A program made the position numbers and the translations under genes. Below are positions 55,901 to 64,000 of a stretch of DNA of 64,000 bases, piece by piece. The notes below the pieces were generated by a model. That model was not told where the DNA came from. It ran no database searches and saw only the letters and a program-made list of their open reading frames with translations. Numbering within the stretch: the stretch's first letter is position 1; every line of letters begins with the position of its first letter. Source of the stretch: Plasmopara viticola (lineage: Eukaryota > Oomycota > Peronosporomycetes > Peronosporales > Peronosporaceae); contig MBPM02000141.1 of NCBI GenBank assembly GCA_001695595.3, positions 48,062 through 112,061 of the forward strand. The letters are read 5' to 3'.

Positions 55901-58165
55901 GCACGTCTAGAAAGATAGAAAGGACGTATGTATGGCCGTATATCTTCACTGCACTTCACGAGAGCGAATATATACGCTTTGTTATTGCTTTATTGCGTCT
56001 GCGCACGTCTAGAAATAGAAAGGACGTATGTATGGCCGTATCTTCACAGCACTTCACGAGAGCGAATATACGCTTGTGTGTTCTTTTGCGTCTGCACGTC
56101 TAGAAAGATAGAAAGGACGTATGTATGGCCGTATATCTTCACAGCACTTCACGAGAGCGAATATACGCTTTGTTGTTGCTTTATTGCGTCTTCGCACGTC
56201 TAGAATGATAGAAAGGACGTATCTATGGCCGTATATCTTCCTAGCACTTCACGAGAGCGAATATACGCTTTGTTGTGCTCTATTGCGTCTGCGCACGTCT
56301 AGAATGATAGAAAGGACGTATCTATGGCCGTATATCTTCACAGCACTTCACGAAGAGCGAATATACGCTTTTTGTTGCTCTATTGCGTCTGCGCACGTCT
56401 AGAAATAGAAAGGACGTATGATGGCCGTATATCTTCAGCACTTCACGAGAGCGAATATACGCTTTGTTGTTGCTTTATTGCGTCCTCGCACGTCTAGAAT
56501 GATAGAAAGGACGTATCTATGGCCGTATATCTTCAAGCACTTCACGAGAGCGAATATACGCTTTGTTGTTGCTCTATTGCGTCTGCGCACGTCTAGAAAG
56601 ATAGAAAGGACGTATCTATGGCCGTGTATCTTCACAGCACTTCACGAAGCGAATATACGCTTAGTGTGTTCTATTGCGTCTGCACACGTCTAGAAAGATA
56701 GAAAGGACGTATGTATGGCCGTATATCTTCACAGCACTTCACGAGAGCGAATATACGCTTTGTTGTTGCTTTATTGCGTCTGCGCACGTCTAGAATGATA
56801 GAAAGGACGTATGATGGCCGTGTATATCTTCCAGCACTTCACGAAGCGAATACGCTTAGTTGTGTCTATTGCGTCTGCGCACGTCTAGAAAGATAGAAAG
56901 GACGTATGTATGGCCGTATATCTTCACAGCACTTCACGAGAACGAATATACGCTTTTTTGCTATTGCGTCTGCGCACGTCTAGAATGATAGAAAGGACGT
57001 ATGTATGGCCGTGTATCTTCACAGCACTTCACGAAGCAATATACGCTTAGTGTGGTTCTATTGCGTCTGCACACGTCTAGAATGATAGAAAGGACGTATG
57101 TATGGCCGTATTCTTCACAGCACTTCACGAGAGCGAATATACGCTTCGTTGTTGCTCTATTGCGTCTGCGCACGTCTAGAAAGATAGAAAGGACGTATGT
57201 ATGGTCGTATATCTTAGCACTTCACGAGAGCAAATATACGCTTTGTTTTGCTTATTGCGTCTGCGCACGTCTAGAAGATAGAAAGGACGTATGTATGGCC
57301 GTATATCTTCACAGCACTTCACGAGAGCGAATATACGCTTTGTGTGGTTTTTTTGCGTCTGCACGTCTAGAAAGATAGAAAGGACGTATGTATGGCCGTA
57401 TATCTTCACAGCACTTCACGAGAGCGAATATACGCTTTGTTGTTGCTTTATTGCGTCTTCGCACGTCTAGAATGATAGAAAGGACGTATGTATGGCCGTA
57501 TATCTCTCAGCACTTCACGAGAGCGACTATACGCTTAGTATCTGATCTATTGCGTCTGCGCACGTCTATAAAAGATAGAAAGGACGTATGTATGGCCGTG
57601 TATCATCCCAGCACTTCACAAGAGCGAATATACGCTTTGTTGTTGCTCTATTGCGTCTGCGCACGTCTAGAATGATAGAAAGGACGTATGTATGGCCGTA
57701 TATCTTCACAGCACTTCACGAAGCAAATATACGCTTAGTGTGTTGCTATTGCGTCTGCACACGTCTAGAAAGATAGAAAGGACGTATGTATGGCCGTATA
57801 TCTTCTCAGCACTTCACGAGAGCGAATATACGCTTTGTTGTTGCTTTATTGCGTCTTCGCACGTCTAGAATGATAGAAAGGACGTATGTATGGCCGTATA
57901 TCTTCACAGCACTTCACGAGAGCGAATATACGCTTTGTTGTTGCTTTATTGCGTCTGCGCACGTCTAGAAAGATAGAAAGGACGTATGTATGGCCGTGTA
58001 TTTCACAGCACTTCACGAAGCAATATACGCTTAGTGTGTTATATGCGTCTGCACACGTCTAGAAAGATAGAAAGGACGTATGTATGGCCGTATATCTTCT
58101 CAGCACTTCACGAGAGCGAATATACGCTTTGTTGTTGCTCTATTGCGTCTGCGCACGTCTAAAAT
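46990..58165 (+). repeat. Right mixed zone of the array
   Basis: This is a mixture of A, B, C and intermediate monomers without a period I could fix by eye. Dimeric A/B stretches persist (for example 50.95-51.35 kb, where A copies lie 199 bp apart). C-like TATCTATGG copies become frequent from about 53.5 kb (near 53991, 54582, 54682, 55150, 55825, 56219, 56317 and 56515). Variants TATCATCTCAGC (52645) and TATCGTCTCAGC (54497) foreshadow the terminal HOR, where similar forms recur. There is no gene in this stretch. Confidence 0.75.
57474..57573 (+). repeat. D-like monomer remnant
   Basis: This 100 bp copy has GAGCGACTATACGC and CTTAGTATCTGATCTATTG, and ends in CGTCTATAAAAG, which destroys the XbaI site. 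The GCGAC-ATACGCTTAGT and GATCTATTG combination resembles the 3' half of the divergent monomer at 59926. The 5' half is ordinary (TATGTATGGCCG). It is best read as a chimera or an older relative of type D. Confidence 0.6.
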
Positions 58166-58256
58166 GAAAGAAAAGACGTATCGATAGCTGTACCACAGCA
58201 TTCACGAAGCGATATACGCTTAGTTGTGGTCTATTGCGTCTGCGCACGTCTAGAAT
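58166..58256 (+). repeat. Type D divergent monomer, copy 1 (91 bp)
   Basis: The copy follows GCGCACGTCTAAAAT, so the XbaI site is lost. It reads GAAAGAAAAGACGTATCG and ATAGCTGTACCACAGC, so the GGCC block found in nearly all other copies is replaced by AGCTG. A shortened middle (CATTCACGAAGCGATATACG) follows, then AGTTGTGGTCTATTG. It opens unit R1. Confidence 0.8.
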
Positions 58257-59454
58257 GATAGAAAGGACGTATGTATGGCCGTATATCTTCACAGCACTTC
58301 ACGAGCGAATATACGCTTTTTGTTGCTTATTGCGTCTGCGCACGTCTAGAATGATAGAAAGGACGTATGTATGGCCGTGTATCTTCAGCACTTCACGAAG
58401 CGAATATACGCTTAGTTGTGGTTCTATTGCGTCTGCGCACGTCTAGAATGATAGAAAGGACGTATGTATGGCCGTATATCTTCACAGCACTTCACGAGAG
58501 CGAATATACGCTTTGTTGTTGCTCTATTGCGTCTTCGCACGTCTAGAATGATAGAAAGGACGTATGTATGGCCGTGTATCTTCACAGCACTTCACGAAGC
58601 AAATATACGCTTAGTTGTGGATCTATTGCGTCTGCGCACGTCTAGAATGATAGAAAGGACGTATCTATGGCCGTATATCTTCATAGCACTTCAAGAGAAC
58701 GAATATAGGCTTTTTTGTTGCTCTATTGCGTCTGCGCACGTCTAGAATGATAGAAAGGACGTATGTATGGCCGTGTATCTTCACAGCACTTCACGAAGCA
58801 AATATACGCTTTGTGGTGGTTCTATTGCGTCTGCACACGTCTAGAAAGATAGAAAGGACGTATGTATGGCCGTATATCTTCACAGCACTTCACGAGAGCG
58901 AATATACGCTTTGTTGTTGCTCTATTGCGTCTGCGCACGTCTAGAATGATAAAAGGACGTATGTATGGCCGTATATCTTCACAGCACTTCACGAGAGCAA
59001 ATACGCTTTGTTGTTGCTTTATTGCGTCTGCGCACGTCTAGAAAGATAGAAAGGACGTATGTATGGCCGTGTATCTTCACAGCACTTTACGAGAGCAAAT
59101 ATACGCTTAGTGTGGTTCTTTGCGTCTGCACGTCTAGAAAGGTAGAATGGACGTATGTATGGCCGTATATCTTCACAGCACTTCACAAGAGCGAATATAC
59201 GCTTTGTTGTTGCTCTATTGCGTCTTCGCACGTCTAGAATGATAGAAAGGACGTATCGATGGCCGTATATCATCTCAGCACTTCACGAGAGCGAATATAC
59301 GCTTTGTTGTTGCTCTATTGCGTCTGCGCACGTCTAGAATGATAGAAAGGACGTATGTATGGCCGTATATCTCTGCACTTCACAAGAGCGAATATACGCT
59401 TTCTTGTTGCTCTATTGCGTCTGCGCACGTCTAGAATGATAGAAAGGACGTATG

Positions 59455-59480
59455 TATGGCCGTGTCACTTCACGAAGCAA
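59455..59480 (+). repeat. 10 bp contraction within a B monomer
   Basis: The normal GGCCGTGTATCTTCACAGC followed by ACTTCACG is reduced to GGCCGTGTCACTTCACG, a loss of 10 bp. That equals the spacing of the two CTTCAC motifs in the monomer, so slippage between these subrepeats explains it. Confidence 0.75.
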
Positions 59481-59925
59481 ATATACGCTTAGTGGTGGTT
59501 CTATTGCGTCTGCACACGTCTAGAATGATAGAAAGGACGTATCTATGGCCGTATATTATCCCAGCACTTCACGAGAGCGAATATACGCTTTGTTGTTGCT
59601 TTATTGCGTCTTCGCACGTCTAGAATGATAGAAACGACGTATGTATGGCCGTATATCTTCACAGCACTTCACGAGAGCGAATATACGCTTTGTTGTTGCT
59701 TTATTGCGTCTGCGCACGTCTAGAAAGATAGAAAGGACGTATGTATGGCCGTGTATCTTCACAGCACTTCACGAAGCAAATATACGCTTAGTGGTGATTC
59801 TATTGCGTCTGCACACGTCTAGAAAGATAGAAAGGACGTATGTATGGCCGTATATCTTCCCAGCACTTCACGAGAGCGAATATACGCTTTGTTGTTGCTC
59901 TATTGCGTCTGCGCACGTCTGAAAT

Positions 59926-60025
59926 GAAAGAAAAGACGTATCGATAGCTGTACAACATCCCAGAACTTCACAAGAGCGACCATACGCTTAGTTGTGGATC
60001 TATTGCGTCTGCGCACGTCTAGAAT
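59926..60025 (+). repeat. Type D divergent monomer, copy 2 (100 bp)
   Basis: This is the longest D copy. It follows CACGTCTGAAAT and has GAAAGAAAAGACGTATCG, ATAGCTGTACAACATCCC, AGAACTTCACAAGAGCG, ACCATACGCTTAGTTG and TGGATCTATTG. It is the most divergent monomer I noticed in the window, yet both junctions keep the normal array phase. It opens unit R2. Confidence 0.85.
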
Positions 60026-61321
60026 GATAGAAAGGACGTATCTATGGCCGTATATCTTCATAGCACTTCAAGAGAACGAATATAGGCTTTTTTGTTGCTC
60101 TATTGCGTCTGCGCACGTCTAGAATGATAGAAAGGACGTATGTATGGCCGTGTATCTTCATAGTACTTCACGAAGCAAATATACGCTTAGTGGTGGTTCT
60201 ATTGCATCTGCACACGTCTAGAATGATAGAAAGGACGTATGTATGGCCGTATGTCTTCACAGCACTTGACGAGAGCGAATATACGCTTCGTTGTTGCTCT
60301 ATTCCTCTGCGCACGTCTAGAATGATATAAAGGACGTATCTATGGCCGTATATCTTCCTAGTACTTCACGAGAGCAAATATACGCTTTGTTATTGCTTTA
60401 TTGCGTCTGCGCACGTCTAGGAAGATAGAAAGGACGTATGTATGGCCGTGTATCTTCACAGCACTTTACGAGAGCAAATATACGCTTAGTGGTGGTTCTT
60501 TTGCGTCTGCAAACGTCTAGAAAGATAGAAAGGACGTATGTATGGCCGTATATCTTTACAGCACTTCACGAGAGCGAATATACGCTTTGTTGTTGCTTTA
60601 TTGCGTCTTCGCACGTCTAGAATGATAGAAAGGACGTATCGATGGCCGTATATCATCTCAGCACTTCACGAGAGCGAATAAACGCTTTGTTGTGCCTCTA
60701 TTGCGTCTGCGCACGTCTGAAATGATAGAAAGGACGTATCTATGGCCGTATATCTTCCTAGCACTGCACAAGAGCGATTATACGCTTTCTTGTTGCTCTA
60801 TTGCGTCTGCGCACGTCTAGAATGATAGAAAGGACGTATGTATGGCCGTGTATCTTCACAGCACTTCACGAAGCAAATATACGCTTAGTGGTGGTTCTAT
60901 TGCGTCTGCACACGTCTAGAATGATAGAAAGGACGTATGAATGGCCGTATATCGTATCAGCACTTCACGAGAGCGAATATACGCTTTGTTGTTGCTTTAT
61001 TGCGTCTTCGCACGTCTAGAATGATAGAAACGACGTATCTATGGTCGTATATCTTCATAGCACTTCACGAGAGCGAATATACGCTTCGTTGTTGCTCTAT
61101 TGCGTCTGCGTACGTCTTGAAAGATAGAAAGGACGTATCTATGGCCGTGTATCTTCACAGTACTTCACGAAGCAAATATACGCTTAGTGGTGGTTCTATT
61201 GCGTCTGCACACGTCTAGAAAGATAGAAAGGACGTATGTATGGCCGTATATCTTCACAGCACTTCACGAGAGCGAATATACGCTTTGTTGTTGCTCTATT
61301 GCGTCTGCGCACGTCTGAAAT
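59926..61321 (+). repeat. Higher-order repeat unit R2 (14 monomers, 1,396 bp)
   Basis: This is the short form of the unit. It has a single D/TTTTTTG/B/A block followed by the same series as R1: TTGTTATTGC copy, CACTTTACGAGAGC (60464), A, TATCGATGG/TATCATCTCAGC (60637), C with TTTCTTG, B, TATCGTATCAGC, GAAACGACG (61024), B-like and A. Offsets from R1 to R2 are consistent: 1,377 bp for TTCAAGAGAACG, 1,379 for CTTTACG, 1,383 for TATCGAT and about 1,397 for GAAACGACG. R2 lacks one four-monomer block relative to R1. Confidence 0.8.
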
Positions 61322-61414
61322 GATAGAAAGGACGTATCGATAGCTGTACCATCCAGCACTTCACGAAGAGCGAAATACGCTTTGTGGTCTATTGCGTCTG
61401 CGCACGTCTAGAAT
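61322..61414 (+). repeat. Type D divergent monomer, copy 3 (93 bp)
   Basis: This copy follows CACGTCTGAAAT and has the ordinary GATAGAAAGGACG start, then the D-specific TATCGATAGCTGTACC and ATCCAGCACTTCACG. The 5' part has therefore reverted toward the common form by exchange, or represents the older state. It opens unit R3. Confidence 0.8.
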
Positions 61415-63075
61415 GATAGAAAGGACGTATGTATGGCCGTATATCTTCAGCACTTCAAGAGCGAATATACGCTTTTTTTTGCTATTGCGTCTGCGCACGT
61501 CTAGAAGATAGAAAGGACGTATGTATGGCCGTGTATCTTCACAGCACTTCACGAAGCAAATATACGCTTAGTTGTTGCTCTATTGCGTCTGCGCACGTCT
61601 AGAATGATAGAAAGGACGTATGTATGGCCGTATATCTTCACAGCACTTCACGAGAGCGAATATACGCTTTGTTGTTGCTCTATTGCGTCTGCGCACGTCT
61701 AGAATGATAGAAAGGACGTATGTATGGCCGTATATCTTCAGCACTTCACGAAGCAAATATACGCTTAGTGTGGTCTATTGCGTCTGCACGTCTAGAATGA
61801 TAGAAAGGACGTATGTATGGCCGTATATCTTCATAGCACTTCACGAGAGCGAATATACGCTTTTTTGTTGCTCTATTGCGTCTGCGCACGTCTAGAATGA
61901 TAGAAAGGACGTATGTATGGCCGTGTATCTTCACAGCACTTCACGAAGCAATATACGCTTGTGTGGTTCTATTGCGTCTGCACACGTCTAGAATGATAGA
62001 AAGGACGTATGTATGGCCGTATATCTTCACAGCACTTCACGAGAGCGAATATACGCTTTGTTGTTGCTTTATTGCGTCTGCGCACGTCTAGAATGATAGA
62101 AAGGACGTATGTATGGCCGTATATCTTCCTAGCACTTCACGAGAGCGAATATACGCTTTGTTATTGCTTTATTGCGTCTGCGCACGTCTAGGAAGATAGA
62201 AAGGACGTATGTATGGCCGTATATCTTCACAGCACTTCACGAGAGCGAATATACGCTTAGTGTGTTGCTTTGCGTCTGCACGTCTAGAAAGATAGAAAGG
62301 ACGTATGTATGGCCGTATATCTTCACAGCACTTCACGAGAGCGAATATACGCTTTGTTGTTGCTTTATTGCGTCTTCGCACGTCTAGAAAGATAGAAAGG
62401 ACGTATGTATGGCCGTATATCTTCAGCACTTCACGAGAGCGAATATACGCTTTGTTGTGCTCTATTGCGTCTGCGCACGTCTAGAAATGATAGAAAGGAC
62501 GTATGTATGGCCGTATATCTTCAGCACTTCACAAGAGCGAATATACGCTTTGTTGTTGCTCTATTGCGTCTGCGCACGTCTAGAATGATAGAAAGGACGT
62601 ATGTATGGCCGTGTATCTTCACAGCACTTCACGAAGCAAATATACGCTTGTGTGTTCTATTGCGTCTGCACACGTCTAGAATGATAGAAAGGACGTATGT
62701 ATGGCCGTATATCGTCTCAGCACTTCACGAGAGCGAATATACGCTTTGTTGTTGCTTTATTGCGTCTTCGCACGTCTAGAATGATAGAAAGGACGTATCT
62801 ATGGCCGTATATCTTCACAGCACTTCACGAGAGCGAATATACGCTTTGTTGTTGCTCTATTGCGTCTGTGCACGTCTAGAAAGATAGAAAGGACGTATGT
62901 ATGGCCGTATATCTTCCAGCACTTCACGAAGCGAATATACGCTTGTGTTCTATTGCGTCTGCACACGTCTAGAAAGATAGAAAGGACGTATGTATGGCCG
63001 TATATCTTCCCAGCACTTCACGAGAGCGAATATACGCTTTGTTGTTGCTCTATTGCGTCTGCGCACGTCTAGAAA
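61322..63075 (+). repeat. Higher-order repeat unit R3 (18 monomers, 1,754 bp)
   Basis: This unit starts with the third D monomer and again has the four-monomer block twice (from 61322 and from 61706, the second with TGTGGTCTATTG and then CTTTTTTGTTGC). It continues with the TTGTTATTGC copy ending in CTAGGAAGATAG (62188; same form at 60417) and a TGTGTTGCTTTGCG copy. Later come TATCGTCTCAGC (about 62711) and a CTTCCCAGC copy just before the next unit start. Length and count match R1. Confidence 0.78.
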
Positions 63076-64000
63076 GAAGAAAGGACGTATGATGGCCGTA
63101 TCACAGCACTTCACAGAGCGAATATACGCTTGTTGTGTCTATTGCGTCTGCGCACGTCTAGAATGATAGAAAGACGTATGTATGGCCGTATATCTTCAAG
63201 CACTTCAAGAGCGAATATACGCTTTTTGTTGCTCTATTGCGTCTGCGCACGTCTAGAATGATAGAAAGGACGTATGTATGGCCGTGTATCTTCACAGCAC
63301 TTCACGAAGCAAATATACGCTTAGTGGTGGTTCTATTGCGTCTGCACACGTCTAGAAAGATAGAAAGGACGTATGTATGGCCGTATATCTTCACAGCACT
63401 TCACGAGAGCGAATATACGCTTTGTTGTTGCTTTATTGCGTCTGCGCACGTCTAGAATGATAGAAAGGACGTATGTATGGCCGTATATCTTCCAGCACTT
63501 CACGAGAGCAAATATACGCTTGTTGTTTGCTTTATTGCGTCTGCGCACGTCTAGAAAGATAGAAAGGACGTATGTATGGCCGTGTATCTTCACAGCACTT
63601 TACGAGAGCAAATATACGCTTAGTGGTGGTTCTTTTGCGTCTGCAACGTCTAGAAAGATAGAAAGGACGTATGTATGGCCGTATATCTTACAGCACTTCA
63701 CGAGAGCGAATATACGCTTTGTTGTTGCTTATTGCGTCTTCGCACGTCTAGAAATAGAAAGGACGTATGATGGCCGTATATCTCTCAGCACTTCACGAGA
63801 GCAATATACGCTTTGTTGTTGCTTATTGCGTCTGCGCACGTCTAGAAATGATAGAAAAGACGTATGTATGGCCGTATATCTTCACAGCACTTCACGAGAG
63901 CGAATATACGCTTTGTTGTTGCTCTATTGCGTCTGCGCACGTCTAGAAAGATAGAAAGGACGTATGTATGGCCGTGTATCTTCACAGCACTTCACAAAGC
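63076..64000 (+). repeat. Higher-order repeat unit R4, cut by the window edge
   Basis: The unit starts with a shortened TTGTGTCTATTG monomer, followed by the TTCAAGAGCG/CTTTTTG copy (63205), B, A, a CGAGAGCAAAT copy and the CACTTTACGAGAGC copy (63598). The distance of 393 bp between the last two markers equals that in R1 and R2. So only one four-monomer block follows the unit start, as in the 14-mer form. The unit runs off the window. Confidence 0.7.

Larger units (their letters stand above)
58166..59925 (+). repeat. Higher-order repeat unit R1 (18 monomers, 1,760 bp)
   Basis: The unit starts with a D monomer and has two tandem copies of a four-monomer block: D or TTGTGG-type, a TTTTTTG-type, a B-like and an A copy (58166 onward and 58549 onward). 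Then come a CAAATACGC copy, a CACTTTACGAGAGC copy (about 59085), a CACAAGAGCG copy, a TATCGATGG/TATCATCTCAGC copy (59254), a TTTCTTG copy, a B with a 10 bp internal loss, a TATATTATCCCAGC copy, a GAAACGACG copy (59627), B, and a CTTCCCAGC copy. The order matches units R2 and R3. Confidence 0.8.
1..64000 (+). repeat. Satellite DNA array, about 100 bp monomer
   Basis: The window is filled end to end by a tandem repeat of about 100 bp; both window edges lie inside the array. Landmarks recur in nearly every copy in the same order and on the same strand: GATAGAAAGGACG, TATGGCCGT, CTTCACAGCACTTCACGA, AATATACGCTT, TTGCGTCT and CACGTCTAGA. Mean spacing is about 98.5 bp in the 19-20.4 kb stretch and about 97 bp near 35 kb, so I estimate roughly 650 copies. 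Neighbouring copies differ by substitutions at a few diagnostic sites and by 1-10 bp deletions. No foreign insertion, inversion or unique spacer was seen. Arrays of this size and uniformity are typical of eukaryotic centromeric, pericentromeric or heterochromatic satellites. The family was not recognised, and the chromosomal location is inference. Confidence 0.97.

Noticed and set aside
58141..58260. Transposon fragment as the source of the D monomer
   Set aside because: The copy stays in array phase, keeps most monomer landmarks and has no terminal repeats or target duplication. It is a divergent monomer.
63373..63954. Longest open frame (193 codons) and similar frames throughout as protein genes
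   Set aside because: The translation is the satellite read in successive phases, with the same peptides recurring in hundreds of frames and on the other strand. Frame lengths follow monomer length modulo three. No promoter, unique sequence or codon constraint is visible.
1..64000. CRISPR array
   Set aside because: The repeat is contiguous with a unit near 100 bp; there are no unique spacers between short identical repeats and no cas genes.
1..64000. Gene for a repetitive structural protein
   Set aside because: A coding repeat would keep a unit that is a multiple of three and tolerate only in-frame indels. Here 100 bp units and single-base indels dominate.
1..64000. Ribosomal, 5S or tRNA gene cluster
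   Set aside because: The unit is too short for rDNA, and no 5S internal control region or tRNA A/B box with cloverleaf potential was recognised.
1..64000. Telomeric repeats
   Set aside because: No runs of TTAGGG, TTAGG, TTTAGGG or related short telomere units were seen.
1..64000. Bacterial, phage or plasmid origin
   Set aside because: There are no genes, ribosome binding sites or operons, and a 64 kb simple satellite with HORs is not known from such genomes.

Overview
The whole 64 kb window is one uninterrupted head-to-tail satellite DNA array. No gene, RNA gene, transposon or unique sequence was found in it. The basic monomer is about 100 bp. It repeats roughly 650 times (my estimate from a mean spacing of 97-99 bp), and every copy I read has the same orientation. 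Each copy carries, in order: GATAGAAAGGACGTATG, TATGGCCGT, CTTCACAGCACTTCACGA, an AT-rich centre (AATATA) inside an AGCG/CGCT dyad, a TTGTTGTTGC-like stretch, TTGCGTCT, and CACGTCTAGA containing an XbaI site. The scale and organisation point to a eukaryotic chromosome, most plausibly pericentromeric or centromeric heterochromatin. I do not recognise the family and cannot name the organism. The consensus is about 43% GC and is rich in CpG (8 per 100 bp), which fits a lineage with little CpG methylation and mutation, or a recently homogenised array.

Monomer types. Type A (100 bp) has GTATATC, CGAGAGCG and TTGTTGTTGCTTTATTG. Type B (99 bp) has GTGTATC, CGAAGCAAAT and AGCGGTGGTTCTATTG. Type C (100 bp) has TATCTATGG, CTTCCTAGC, often CACAAGAGCG and GCGATTGC. 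A rare divergent type D has TATCGATAGCTGTA. Further diagnostic variants (CTTCCTAAG, ACTCCACG, CGTCGAG, GTATAAATGG) recur at regular intervals and reveal higher-order repeats (HORs).

Layout. 1-8.7 kb: irregular A-rich mixture, rich in C from 4 kb onward. 8.7-27.2 kb: mostly alternating A and B monomers, a dimeric satellite of 199 bp, best from 16.15 kb. 27.2-41.7 kb: many monomers shortened by 1-8 bp, with patchy HOR signal. 41.76-46.75 kb: clear HOR of about 16, 19 and 16 monomers (1,572, 1,856 and 1,558 bp), followed by a likely recombination break. 46.75-58.2 kb: mixed A/B/C array. 58.17-64 kb: HOR alternating between 18-mer and 14-mer units (1,760, 1,396 and 1,754 bp, then a cut-off unit). 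The 18-mers carry a duplicated four-monomer block.

The many open reading frames are by-products of the repeat. A 100 bp period is not a multiple of three, so a reading frame passes through successive phases of the monomer until it meets the TAG in the XbaI site. The biology visible here is satellite evolution (dimerisation, HOR formation, local expansion and contraction), not protein coding.
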